Below, one piece after another: positions 36,901 through 47,157 of a stretch of 64,000 nt of DNA. The DNA comes from Chionoecetes opilio. Lineage: Eukaryota > Arthropoda > Malacostraca > Decapoda > Majidae. How positions within the stretch are numbered: the stretch's first letter is position 1; each line of letters starts with the position of its first letter. Location of the stretch: positions 182,006 to 246,005 of the forward strand of contig JACEEZ010018533.1 in NCBI GenBank assembly GCA_016584305.1, in the 5' to 3' direction. Both the position numbers and the translations under genes were made by a program. Below the pieces are notes generated by a model, which saw only the letters and a program-made list of their open reading frames with translations, did not search any database and was not told the origin of the DNA.

Positions 36901-39900
36901 CGGGCATTGGTGCAAGGATTTCATAACTTTCTACAATCCTCAATTTTTGCCCTGTAAGGCGTCGTACTATCAATTTTAACAGTGTACCGTAGCATCGTTA
37001 TAAAGGACCCCAGTGTATACAGTAGAACTCCCTTTATCCGGCATCATTGGGACCAAGGGTGTACCAGATACGGGAAGGTTTACTTTATAGATACTTCAAG
37101 ATGTACCCATGAGTACTTAAAAACTCAAAAAAAAAAAAAAATCTGTAGCCGTAACAGTGTCAGTCACCATCATTATTTCACGTAGTTGCTTAGTTTGGGG
37201 CTTAATGTAGTTAGCAAGGCCAGTAGAACAGCAATGGATGGAATATTTAGAAAGTGAAGGTATAATAACAAACAGAGAGGCAGTGTGGTTTTAGGAAAAG
37301 TTCATGTATGACCAACTAACTTAATAAAGCTTTTACTCAAGAGTAATAATAATTATTGATACAACACAGGAGAGAGATGGGTGGGCAGATCGTGTACATC
37401 TAGATCTAAAAAAGGCATTTGATAAGGTTCCCCATGAGAGGCTACTTTTGAAATTAGAAAATATAGGAGGAATCAAAGGGATGATCAAAACTTGGATGGA
37501 ATGTTATCTGAGAGGAAGAGAATGAGAAATGTAGAACAGTAGTAAAATCTGAATGGAGAAAAGCGTTTAGTGAGGTACCACAAGGATAAATTTTGGCACC
37601 AATAATGTTTATGATTTATATCAATGACATGACTGATGAAATTAAAAGTTATTTAAATTTGTTTGCGGATGATGCAAAACTTCGCCTTGGTACCATGTAG
37701 CCAACTACAGGCATTCCCTTTCTGTTAAATGTTGAAGTGATGAACTTTCTTTGAGATTTAAACCAACCTGTTTGTAAATCCAAATTTTTAACATCAGGCC
37801 AGTTTGAATATTCAAATGCCATGCAATAGGCAACAACACCTGCAATGTGCCACCTTGTAAACACGTGGTAGCGTCACTGTAATTTTTAGTTTTTGACGAG
37901 TACTCCAACACTTCTGAGAAGTGTAAGACTAGAGACAGGTGATGGGGATGGCAAGAAGTGTTGAACTACCATATGTACTGTTTTAGGCTGGTTAAATATA
38001 TCGTTAAGTATCATTAGCATATAGCTTTACCATACAACTTCTTTTTCAGTGTTAATATTTTTCAGTTTTGATGAGTAACGTTGGACTTGCAAACATTTTG
38101 AGGTTTGAATGGACCGCATGAACTTATCATATGAAGCAATGTTCATTGATGACATGTTTATGGTTTATAATAAAAGCACTTTTCACATTAATTCTATCGG
38201 TGTTATAGGACCTCAAATCTGAATGTTGTTACAGGTAATCGCGGGAACAGCTTCAGGGGTGGATGGGATCGTGACCGTCGTGGTGGAGGATATACTGATC
38301 GGCGAGACAGAGGAAGCTGGACGCGCGACCGTGACTATGGTGGCCGTGGTGGGAGCTACAACAAGGAAGGCGGCCGCGGAGCATACACCAAGGACTACAA
38401 CCGTGGCGGATATAACAAGGAAGTAACTCCCCGAGGAGGAGGATATAACCGAGACCGAGGCACCCGATCAGGATACCAGAACAATTATAACCGCAGCACA
38501 CCGGTGGGTCCATCACGTGTTAATCCACCCCCCGTGTGGAGATCACTGTTATGCACATCTATTCCTCTACAGCAAAGTTATTTACTGATATTTGAAAGGG
38601 AGCCACTTTGGTAAAAATACGTTCATCAGGAGAGTTGCACCTATCGTATACTAGCATAACTAAACCAGGTACAGTGGGGCCCATGACATCCACCAGTGAT
38701 AGGATAAAAACATTGAGATTTATAACACAATAATCAAAGCTCTGAAACTAATGAATAGGTGACTTGATAGCTACCTTACACTTGTCAGTTATCATAGTGG
38801 TCTCATATTTTTCCCAATTTCCCGCCTGCCCTTGATTTCCTATTAACCCTTTGAGGCCCAGAACGTAATTTCCATTGTAATTTGACTGCCATTAAACGAT
38901 TTTCATGAATATAAGCAATATTTTATAAATATGACCTGTTTAGTATCCTTGTTCACTAGCTAATTTGGTATATTCATTTACTTTTTCGTAATTTTATGGC
39001 TAACAACAAACGATTTCATATAGCAAAGGAGAGATCTGGGTGTGAAGGGGTTATAACAGAACACATTGGAAACAAGCCTTATTCTGGCCTTTAGACTAAC
39101 ACCTTGTATTCCTCCGGCAGAGTACCCAGGGGACTCCGAACTACAGCAGCAGCACCTACGGCAACTACAACCAAGGCTGGGGCAACCAAGGCTATGGTTA
39201 TGGTCAGGGGTACAGCAGCAACTGGAATCAGCAGTATTACCAGCAGCAGCAGCAGACTCCTGCTGCACAGCAGCAGCAGTATTGGGGATCTGTAAGTGTG
39301 CAATCATGGCTATGTGCCTTTCCCTGCATGAATTAATTTTTGGGATTGGAAAGTAATGAATCTGTGGCGATGATTAGGGTTGCAAGAAGCGTCGCACCAT
39401 CATGCTGTAATGCTGGAAACAGGTTTACATTGTACAGCGAAGTGAAAGAGCTGCGGAAATGGTAAACCTGGTATGTTTCAATTTGAATAATAATCGCCAC
39501 CAGTCAATAGTGTTGCATATCCCTTCCTCTTGGGCATTCCAGGAGTTGTTTTGGCTTACTTATTTTAACCCCTTGAGCCCCAGAACGTAATTTCCATTGT
39601 AAGTTGGCTACCATTAGACTATTTTCAGTGAATATAAGCAATATTTTATAGCTATGACCTGTTTAGTATCCTTGTCAACGAACTAATTTGGTATATTCAG
39701 TTACTTTTTGTAATTTTATGGCTAATAACAGACAATTTTTTATAGCAAAGGAAAGATCTGGGTGTGAAGGGGTTGATCTCATTATGCTTTGAAATATTAA
39801 GGACTATGGCCTCCTTTGAAAAATATGATAATCTCCAAATGTTGGCATCTTTTAAGGGCATAGGCAGCATACTTTTAATAAGGGCAACAAAATTACACGT

Positions 39901-40390
39901 CATTGCACAGTAGGTTGCTCAAAAAATCTTGCAGAACTATACAAGGGATACTAAGTGGATCCTCTGCTGCTGCTACACAATTCAAAGATGTCAAATACTG
40001 CTATTATAAATTTTGAAAAGCGTTTTTGAGCGACCCGGATGAACTGCAAAAATGAAAGTACAGTGTCTGAAAACAATCAACATTTTCCATGGATACTGCG
40101 GTTGATAAGTTCCTTGTAGATAACATGAACACCTGATCCAGTATATTGCTACAATTAATGAATAATGTTTTGCACAGGGGTACGGGTATGGCAGTCAGGG
40201 TTATGGATCATCAGCATCAGCACAGCAGTACGGGGCCTCATCTGCCAGTCAGACCAGCTCCACCAGTAGCACCTGGGGCCAGCAGAGTGGATATGGCTCT
40301 GGACAGCAGCAGTGGGGCGGCAGCAGCAGCTACAAGCCGTCCTATGGGGGATCTGGATACAGCAGCTCCAGCAGTGGCCAGAGGAGGTAG
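24999..40390 (+). CDS. hnRNP U / hnRNP U-like protein, C-terminal six exons (5' partial)
   Basis: Exons: 24999-25250, 34772-34940, 35560-35757, 38235-38503, 39121-39291 and 40178-40390 (TAG stop). All have AG/GT borders and junction phases agree (0,1,1,0,0). The first exon opens the P-loop polynucleotide-kinase-like domain with [11 protein letters not shown] (Walker A), [14 protein letters not shown] and [10 protein letters not shown], ending NFIID-Q. The second reads [29 protein letters not shown] and [12 protein letters not shown]; the third, [10 protein letters not shown] and [18 protein letters not shown], then RGG/RDR repeats. The fourth exon is RGG-rich; the last two are Tyr/Gly/Gln/Ser-rich prion-like sequence ending GQRR. 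The family binds RNA and chromatin in the nucleus through the RGG tail. The SAP and SPRY domains, expected N-terminal, are absent from the window. Introns, one of 9.5 kb, are packed with LINE, MITE and minisatellite DNA. hnRNP U versus U-like 1/2 cannot be settled here. Confidence 0.93.
25251..26279. other. Intron sequence, no gene seen
   Basis: Start of the 9.5-kb intron. No recognisable coding domain; the last part (from about 26000) may already be decayed LINE sequence. Confidence 0.4.
27174..27864. mobile_element. DNA transposon with CCTCTCACGCAC ends and 11-bp target duplication
   Basis: CCTCTCACGCAC at 27175 pairs with GTGCGTGAGAGG ending 27863, and the direct repeat TTGGACTTTAA flanks both sides (27163-27173, 27865-27875). 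The interior near the right end has a palindrome TTTTGACGC-AATTC-GCGTCAAAA and further GACGCGATCGCGTC symmetry. No coding capacity; the long target duplication would suit a Mutator-like or similar group. Confidence 0.75.
27964..28165 (+). mobile_element. TTAA-type MITE, copy 3
   Basis: CCCCTTGAGACCCAGAACG to GATCTGGGCGTGAAGGGG, with perfect TTAA on both sides (27960-27963, 28166-28169). Inserted in the reverse-transcriptase region of the LINE. Confidence 0.9.
28539..29801. mobile_element. TA-flanked DNA transposon inserted in LINE reverse transcriptase
   Basis: Left end CACTAGGGTCCCACATAAAA, right end (reverse complement) CACTAGGGTCCCGCATAAAA, TA on both sides. Removing it rejoins the LINE codons for WADCIY and YLYLRGKAFYKVP-like sequence, proving insertion. 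The 1.26-kb interior has a GC-rich CAGGCTG-repeat part (28900-29060) and no recognisable transposase. Confidence 0.85.
30212..30415 (+). mobile_element. TTAA-type MITE, copy 4
   Basis: CCCTTTGAGGCCCAGAACG to GATCTGGGAGCGAAGGGC, flanked by TTAA (30208-30211, 30416-30419). It splits the LINE just after the DD box. Confidence 0.9.
31420..31624 (+). mobile_element. TTAA-type MITE, copy 5
   Basis: CCCCTTGAGACCCAGAACG to GATCTGGGCGTGAAGGGG with TTAA on both sides. Confidence 0.9.
31735..31946 (+). mobile_element. TTAA-type MITE, copy 6
   Basis: CCCTTTGAGACCCAGAACG to GATCTGGACGTGAAGGGG with TTAA on both sides; it lies only about 110 bp from copy 5. Confidence 0.9.
32525..33480 (-). mobile_element. 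LINE of a second family, C-terminal part, antisense
   Basis: On the minus strand it reads [72 protein letters not shown] and [11 protein letters not shown], the usual end of an arthropod LINE reverse-transcriptase ORF. The 33130-33480 part matches 51385-51740 in reverse complement (ATTCTACCCTGCATTTTTCA). The WNSLPVS-type tail is also the LINE piece trapped in the composite elements at 19057 and 43704. Confidence 0.8.
33495..33780 (+). mobile_element. LINE reverse-transcriptase fragment
   Basis: Reads [22 protein letters not shown], the conserved block around the first RT Asp, in a short decayed fragment. Confidence 0.7.
33781..34771. other. Intron sequence, no gene seen
   Basis: Contains a short TTAAGG/GGGTTAAGG-rich stretch at 34092-34155. 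No supported ORF up to the acceptor of the second visible hnRNP U-like exon. Confidence 0.4.
34941..35559. other. Intron 2 of the visible hnRNP U-like gene
   Basis: Donor AAAG|GTAAAT, acceptor GATGCACAG. No element recognised inside. Confidence 0.6.
35890..36000 (+). mobile_element. Short LINE fragment
   Basis: GGTAGCTTTTCATTTCATAG..AAATAGTCACGACAATGAT matches the same LINE block seen at 6650, 30855 and 41020 (AFHFxDK..KKIVxTMIxPK). Confidence 0.6.
36300..36655. repeat. G-rich minisatellite, ~30-33-bp unit
   Basis: Imperfect repeats of GGTGGTGCGTGAGTGGGGTG + GCCAGGGTGGGGGT with unit-length variation. The + strand (the coding strand of the host gene) is G-rich with many GGG/GGGG runs, suitable for quadruplex formation in the nascent transcript of this intron. 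Pro/His-rich ORFs on the minus strand are artefacts. Confidence 0.9.
36867..36890. repeat. (GT)n microsatellite
   Basis: About 12 GT units inside the third visible intron of the hnRNP U-like gene. Confidence 0.9.
37020..37140 (+). mobile_element. Solo end of a pogo/Tigger-like element
   Basis: TA-CAGTAGAACTCCCTTTATCCGG, the typical outer sequence of pogo-group elements, similar to the ends at 19057 and 43704. It stops in a poly-A tract (about 37128-37140); no opposite end was found. Confidence 0.5.
37240..37690 (+). mobile_element. LINE reverse-transcriptase fragment (RT core)
   Basis: Reads [51 protein letters not shown], a PQG-x-LAP motif (about 37575), FMIYINDM and [10 protein letters not shown] (about 37660, catalytic box). 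Several stops and frameshifts. Both ends truncated. Confidence 0.85.
38847..39050 (+). mobile_element. TTAA-type MITE, copy 7
   Basis: CCCTTTGAGGCCCAGAACG to GATCTGGGTGTGAAGGGG; TTAA at left, TTAT at right. Sits in an intron 70 bp before an hnRNP U-like exon. Confidence 0.9.
39569..39772 (+). mobile_element. TTAA-type MITE, copy 8
   Basis: CCCCTTGAGCCCCAGAACG to GATCTGGGTGTGAAGGGG; TTAA at left, TTGA at right. In the last intron of the hnRNP U-like gene. Confidence 0.9.
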
Positions 40391-40984
40391 ACGTGTCACT
40401 GCCAAGGAGCTCATTTTTATCCGTGTTGAATGTTTGTGTCTGCTTTGATGCTTTGATTCACATACATCATCACACTAAAGACATTCGTTTACAAGAAGTT
40501 ACTTGTTTACACTTTTCCTTTGTTTGAATATGAGAATTTCCATTAATTATTGAGAAAAAAATTCAAATTCCCACTGCTTCACAGTGAAAGTACACAGAAA
40601 AATTTGCACTATTTTTTTCTAGAATACATGAACTGTGTGCAACGAGAGGACTTCAAGTTTTTATTCAGACAAGTAGTATGTTTTACTAAACCCTCATGCT
40701 TGAGTGTTATACCAGTTATATTATACTTTTATATATTATATTGCTACAATTGTAACCGATTTTATATTATTGAATTTGTCCATCTTGAATATTGTGGAGA
40801 TGAGCTTTTAACCCATTCACTGTTTCACAATGAGAACAATAATTCAATTATTTGAAGCGAAGTAAATAGATGAATGATGGTTATTAGTCCAGAGTTTTTG
40901 ATCAGGCTGATTTCTTCATGCATTGGAGGAACATGAACAACCCAAAGCTTGGGAAAAATACATTCATGTTATTAATGACACCTA
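40391..40984 (+). other. Probable 3' UTR of the hnRNP U-like gene
   Basis: AT-rich sequence following the TAG stop at 40388-40390. I did not find a convincing AATAAA signal before the LINE fragment begins, so the transcript end is not placed. Confidence 0.45.
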
Positions 40985-41515
40985 TTTCTCCCTTACCCTA
41001 CACATTGCACACCCGTAGCTTTTCACTTCATGGATAAGGATATGATGAAGAAAATAGTCATGACATTGATCAGACGAAAACCAGAATATGCAGAAATTGA
41101 CTGATCCCTTCACAAAATTTTAAGCAATTTATAGGAATGCAAAGGATAGCAACTTAGATCGTGCGAGTTGTAAAATTTAGCCTACGAGGAGAAAGTAAAG
41201 TTAAGCGGCCAATAAAAGACGTACTATTAAGAGGAGATAAAACAGCTGGCTATTGAAGGGGACAAGGAAAAATTGAATAGTAAAAAATATAGACTCCTGG
41301 AATGGACTAAAAGAAGAGATGCAAGTGTTAAGAAGTGCACGTCAATACAAAGAAAACTATAAATAACCGAGACAGGACCACACAAGGATAGATAAGATAG
41401 ACAAATAGATAACAGGTAAGAAGTGCACATCAGTTTAAGAATAACTCAATAGACCGACAGGACCACACGAGTATAGTGGAGACCCAATCCCTTACAACTA
41501 GGTAAGTACATACAC
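40985..41515 (+). mobile_element. LINE 3' end, decayed
   Basis: Begins AFHFMDKDMMKKIVMTLIRR-like sequence and ends TGGAGACCCAATCCC then TTACAACTAGGTAAGTACATACAC, the same 3' terminus as the LINE at 6595-7180. It contains an internal partial duplication (AAGAAGTGCACGTCA / AAGAAGTGCACATCA). Confidence 0.75.
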
Positions 41516-42736
41516 AGTTTGCTCCTTTGCTGCACTTTGGCTAACTCATTTATTATTAATATTTGGAAACTAATAAGACAGTGATAGTTGTCAGAACCAT
41601 TAAGAGCTGCCAGTAGTATTAATTAAACAATGTTATTGATAAAATGCTGGAAGTTAGGCAGAGGTACTTAGAATAGTTTTTAACTGTGTATCAACTTTCC
41701 ATTGCATAATTATTAATGTATAACATTTTTGTTCAAGCCACTAATTAAATAAGTAAACACGTAATTATTTATAGCATTTTGTTCAAGGCAATAATTAAAT
41801 TAGGAAATGTTCATCATCTTCTAGGACCTACGTACATACACTTAACCTAGACTACAGGAACCACCTGAGAAATAGGATCGGCAAGCAGTCGTTGAGGTTT
41901 TTTTTGTTTTAATACATTATTTGGCTTGTCCGAAGTGAGGAAAGAAAAGACACTGCTCATGCTAAACAATGAATGGGTTAGAAATTTTCAATAAGCATTA
42001 ATAGGACAAACTTAGTGCTTTAGATTATGACAGATCAAATATGATTTATGTTTACAAGACCAGAGGGCATCATGCCTGATGCAGAAACTAATATTTTTAC
42101 CTTATCCCGCAAGTGGACGATTTGTAAATTGGACTTGAATATATAGTAATTATATACGTATGTAGTTATCAGATTGTCACCGTTAAGACTTCATAGTTTT
42201 AAGGTCTTTATGGCTTAAAAAGGTTTGAGTGCAACAAAATATGTACAAACTCTTGGAATGTAGTCACATTATATTGCTTGTATGTATCCTTATACTGGTA
42301 AGATAAGTACATGAAATATTATTTATGCATATGTTTTATCAGAAAAATGTCCTGTGCTTCATAGAGAATCATTAGAGATACAGTAGACCTCTTTTTAGTC
42401 TTATTGCCCTTACATACATACATGCCGTAATGAAAATAGTAAAACTGCCACACATGTTACAGCAAAGGTCATTATGCACTTTAGGAAAGGAAAAATATGA
42501 GTCAAATTAAATGAAGGACTTGATTCTGTTGGAGGAAGGAGTGAACAGTGTGGACAGCCTCATTGATCTCTGAAGTAAAAATTATTTCCTTATGAATGTC
42601 ATGAGGAAACTAATCGTGCATTGTGACTGCTCTTTGAGGGCTAATACAGTAGTGTAGTCTGGTGCTGCATGTGTTTCATTGTAAATACCTTGGTCTTTCA
42701 TTCTTTTTTTTATCTATCTCTGACACCCGTCCCTAA
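41516..42736. other. No gene seen
   Basis: AT-rich intergenic DNA, with a partial duplication near 41740-41800 (TTGTTCAAGCCACTAATTAA / TTGTTCAAGGCAATAATTAA). Nothing else supported. Confidence 0.4.
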
Positions 42737-43162
42737 AGGCCTATCCAGACGAGCGGGCCTGATCGGCAGGCATGCCCGTCATCGGGCACATTTGACGGGC
42801 AAACCATCGAGATGCCCGAAGTCCCGTTGAGCGAAATCACCAGGCAGTGGCTGGTGGCTTGAGGAGCTACGATGCTGCCAGACGCAAGTTAAGATTGGGG
42901 ATCTATAGAAGGCTTGCCTCCCACTTATCACTTCGTTGTAACACGGTTCACATAAGGAACTATATACAAACAGCAACAATTATGCTGCACAATACTTTCT
43001 TCGCATTAGTACTGGGCACCATGTGTATCGTACCGCACTCTACAACCTACTGGCATCGTGGAGTACGCCCGCCCATTCACCGACACTGCCGTGTGGACAA
43101 CATTCACGGGCATGCCCGGCAGAATTTGTCCGTCGGGCACGCCCGCTCGTCTGGATAGGCCT
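42737..43162. mobile_element. Harbinger-type MITE with 22-bp perfect inverted ends and TAA duplication
   Basis: 42737-42758 (AGGCCTATCCAGACGAGC...) is the exact reverse complement of 43141-43162, and TAA flanks both sides (42734-42736, 43163-43165). A 3-bp TWA duplication is diagnostic of PIF/Harbinger. GCATGCCCG motifs recur in the subterminal parts. No coding capacity. Confidence 0.88.
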
Positions 43163-43452
43163 TAAGAGCAACTCTCCGAAGGGACCACAACAGAAGTGTG
43201 TCAGTTTATTCTTATACTTGTATTCCCTCCTTGCATGTTCTAACCATCTCATTATTCTCGCACATACTCTAGCACTGTCCTCCAATTTTACTGGGGGTTA
43301 CCCTCTAACACCCACTGCATCTACCACTCTTACACACTCTTTAAGTCATTTTACATTCTGTATGACCAAACCACTTGAGTGTTGTGCTTCAACCCTTAAC
43401 TCACTCCACATTTCATCCCCTCACCCTTACTTGACATGCCAAACCTGTTATA

Positions 43453-43771
43453 CAGTAAACCCTCTCTAATTAGAACTTTGGATAATTCAACCTGTTTCAG
43501 CCAGTTCAAATTTTTCAACAACTTTCCATAATTTGAACAAAAGTTTGAATTATCCGGGCCTTACTAGTGCGAGTCCGACCTCTCCCATGCGGGCTGCGAC
43601 TGCCTCAGTCTTTTGCGCGCTTTCCTCCTGGCAACATCTCCCCACAGAGTGCTCGCTCACACAACTACGTTTTTTTTGTTGCCTCTAGCCTTGAAGTGGA
43701 TTACAGGAGAACCTCATTTAACCGGCGTTCAAAACAACGGCAGCCTCAAAACAACGGCACTAATCGACCCA

Positions 43772-43802
<31 letters not shown>

Positions 43803-44354
43803 CACTGATAAACTCTGGAACTCTCTTCCTGTTTCTATTTTTCCACTTTCCTATGACTTACATCTTTTCAAAAGAAGAGTAACAAGACACCTCCCGAACT
43901 AAATTGGCTCACCCCTCTTTTTTTTATTTTATTCTCTGACTGTCTTCTTTATAGGGACTGGCAACTAAGCGAACTTTGTGTTACCCATTTTTGTTGTGCC
44001 CTTGGCCGGTTCCTTGCGATGGGGGGGGGGATTTTGGGCGATTCCATAAGAGTAACTCAAAACAATGGCAAAATGAGTTATCCGGCATGCGCTCCCCCCC
44101 GAGGGTGCCGGATAAACGAGGTTTTCCTGTATTACTATCAGTGACGCCTGAGTGCTCAGTGTACAGTAGTACTGCATTTCAAGACTCCAGTATCAGCCAT
44201 GTTTTAGTGAGTACAAGTAATACAATCTGCTGTTTTGGAATGTTTGAGTGAGTTCTTATTGTGTGGAGGGGCTAGAGGTAACCATCGGATAATTCGGACT
44301 GCTAATTTGACCCAGGTTTCCCAACAATTAGTTCAAATTAGAGAGGGTTTACTG
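43453..44354. mobile_element. TA-flanked element interrupted by a composite element
   Basis: Ends CAGTAAACCCTCTCTAATTA and (reverse complement) CAGTAAACCCTCTCTAATTT, flanked by TA. Its middle is occupied by the element at 43704-44129; without that, it is about 475 bp. Confidence 0.85.
43704..44129 (+). mobile_element. Composite TA element carrying a LINE 3' fragment, copy 2
   Basis: Ends CAGGAGAACCTCATTTAACC and (reverse complement) CAGGAAAACCTCGTTTATCC, flanked by TA. Interior reads DKLWNSLPVSIFP and SYDLHLFKRRVTRHL, the tail of a LINE polyprotein, followed by the same flanking blocks as copy 1 (GACTGGCAACTAAGC; CCTTGGCCGGTTCC). Both copies share the identical LINE junctions, so the LINE piece travels as part of the DNA element. 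Confidence 0.82.
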
Positions 44355-44964
44355 TACATACTTCATCACTTTCACTATCCATTTTTATGTGCTGAAACTT
44401 TTTAAGTCACTTCATAGCGATGATGCCTCTTGATATCATTCATTTTTAACCCGCTGAGTGCCACTGACTTTTATAAGAAAGAAAATTGAGAAGAAAAAAA
44501 ACCAAATGGTTGTCATGAGTTGGACGAATGCTAGCTGGGTGAGTGCAATGTTATAGGACACTGCCGGTGTAGCTTTGGTGCTACATGGTAGGCTTGTACA
44601 TCAAACAAATATTTTTTTCTCCTTTCTATAATTTTTTTACCAAATCATACAAAGGTTATGGATGCATAAAAATGTAAAATAAGTAGTTACAATATGTTGC
44701 AAGCTAAACATAAGAATCACAGTGGTGTATTTAACAGCACAGTGCGGGGCAGGACATATTAAATGGGAGGAGGAAGGATACCACCAGTCACACAAATCAA
44801 AGATGCCACAATCATGTCATGCCCTTTTACCCTTGGCTGCTACAATATAATGGCCCATAATGAGGCAGTGATAACAAAAGGGATGAACAGTGCCTACTGT
44901 GTGGTAGAGAGGTTTGAGTTTCGCATTACCTATGACCTTATAGCAATTCTTTCCCATGTTATCG
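44355..44964. other. No gene seen
   Basis: Intergenic. A TTAACCCGCTGAGTGCCACTG string at 44447 resembles the start of TTAA elements, but no matching right end was found. Confidence 0.35.
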
Positions 44965-45245
44965 TCGCCTCCGTGGTGTAGTGGTTAGTGCGCCAAGCTA
45001 CGAATTTGCGGGCCCTGGTTCGAATCCGGGCCAGGGCAAGCCAGCGGCCAGCCCAACCGGATGTTCATCCTCCTTTCGGGGTTGATAAATGTGTACGTGC
45101 GGAAACCTGGGGAAGGTAACTGGTAAACCGGATGTCACACTAGCCCTGTGTCGCGGGGTAACGGGTTGTCACCCACCACAAGCTCAAAGGCTAATTCGAC
45201 AGAGATGAGCACCGAGGCCACACGCAGCATAGCGTATGCCTGTCA
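44965..45245 (+). mobile_element. tRNA-derived SINE, family 2
   Basis: Head GCCTCCGTGGTGTAGTGGTT (A box) and GGTTCGAATCC (B box) in tRNA-like spacing over about 70 nt, then a non-tRNA body (CCAACCGGATGTTCATCC; GGTAACTGGTAAACCGG; GTGTCGCGGGGTAACGGG). The cloverleaf is imperfect and the sequence runs on without a tRNA 3' end, so it is a SINE and not a tRNA gene. Confidence 0.7.
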
Positions 45246-47157
45246 TCTTTACCTTTCCTGCTATTGCTAAATCATTGACCTTGCTTGAACACCTACACCA
45301 CTGGACATATCACAAATGACACTTGTCACTTTTATAAAATGAATTATACATACATACATATAACTGAAAGATTTATGATTTACTAAATGATTTGAACATA
45401 GGCACAAAAGTAATAAAAAGGTAAGTATCAACACCTGATTGTTTACAAAAAAAAATTCACAATATTGTTCATACAGCAAATTAAGATGAAAACTCTTGAC
45501 TCACATGATTCAATTCTCATGTAACAAAGATGGGATCATACTATGCTCTTCCTGCAATCCCTTACACACTCGGGCACACGTAGCTGTAGGGTCTTTACAT
45601 GCGCTTCCCACTTTTGTGATGAAAACGCTATGTGGAGTTGTGGTGGGAGCAAGATATGGATCAATGCTTAGTGGTTATATATATGTACTTCCCTATTTCA
45701 ATTTTGTATTAATATTCATTCATCCAGACCCCCAAGTATAATAGTACGGAAGTTGTAGTTGTTATCTCTGATTTAGTAATATTAACATTAGGACTCCAGA
45801 TTTTGCTACTGCCAGAGAAAAGCATCTGGAATATGATTATTGTGCACCAAAACTCATCAGGTTCTTTATGGACAACGTGGTATTTTACATGTTAGTTATG
45901 CAAGACCTGTATTAAATGTATAAAATAATTATTAAAGGTCATTCTCTTACTGAAAATGTGACTAGCTTTGACAGGCTAATTTATTTACTGTAGTTGAGTA
46001 GGCTTTCTCTTGGAAACCTTAATAGTAAAGAAGTTGGAAGGGAGTATAGGACAAAAAGCGACTGGCAGGGGCATCCATATGAGGGGGGGGGCATAATTTT
46101 GCATTCCAATGCAGAATTCAAAGCGGTCTTCCTGGCAAAATCAAGAATTCTAGTGACACATTTCAGATAAAAAAAAAAAATTCCAATCGAATACATGAGC
46201 AACAAAGTGTATAATCCATAAATTGACTTTTGAGCATAGGGCTACACATACATCCTGAATGGTGCAAAGTGCCAAAGTCCAAAATGACAAAGTGCAACTT
46301 ATCTTTGAACAAGAACTGAAGAGTCGAGTCTCCTTTAAACTGCGGGTATTTGTTCAAGTTGTTCCCGTTAAAAAGATAAGCTTGAATTGCTGTTGTGAAC
46401 TACAATTTCATGCTATGACTCACAATCAAAGAGAATGCGGCACTGAGGTAGTTTTGATAACAAACATTTTCCAAGGGGGGACAACTGCCCCCCCCCCCCC
46501 CCCCCCCTTGCCTTCCCCTTAGGACTCTCAGGGACTGAGGGGTTGAGTAGTATATCAGAGAATACCAAAACATTAGGAAGTAGAGAATGTATATAGCTTA
46601 TTCAAGAAGTGAATACCAGGGGCTGTAGAGCAGGTGGCAAGCACAAGGGTGATGATTGATTGATTGACTGCAATGCCAAAGAAGGGGGGAAATGTGCCAG
46701 ACATCAGAGGTCATATGGCACTATGGCAAAGCATAAAAAAGGGAGGGGTTAGAGAGCAAGAGTGACACGGTGAGGGAAGGATTGTTACAGCAGGATGATC
46801 AAATGAAGGATGATTGTTGGAGGAAGGAAATCATAAAATGGGAATTGGGATGGGAGTGAGTAAGGACAGTTTCTTGGAGGCAGATAACAGAGGCACAAGG
46901 GTGATGAGAATAAGGAAATGGAAAGGGGGTGTATGGTGGACAGATTAAGTCGAGGAAGTAGTGAAACAAAAATGGGAAGCACATGTCAAAACCTACAGAG
47001 AAATGTGCCCGAGCATAAATAGAAAACTAAATTCAAGAAGTGAATTCAAGTTCTATATTTGCCATTAAATATGAGGGACTACTATGACTGCTCAAACAAA
47101 TGAAACTTCTTTATGAAAAATTATTAAAGTATTTTCATTCATACAATCTCATTAATC
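45246..47157. other. No gene seen
   Basis: Intergenic DNA downstream of the membrane-protein gene on the minus strand; its 3' UTR presumably lies at the right edge. Runs of G (46083-46091) and C (46489-46507) are present. Confidence 0.4.

Noticed and set aside
44447..44580. Another TTAA MITE starting TTAACCCGCTGAGTGCC
   Set aside because: Only the first few bases resemble the family and no matching right end was found.
44965..45040. tRNA gene
   Set aside because: A and B boxes are present, but the sequence does not close into a good cloverleaf and continues into a SINE body; annotated as SINE.
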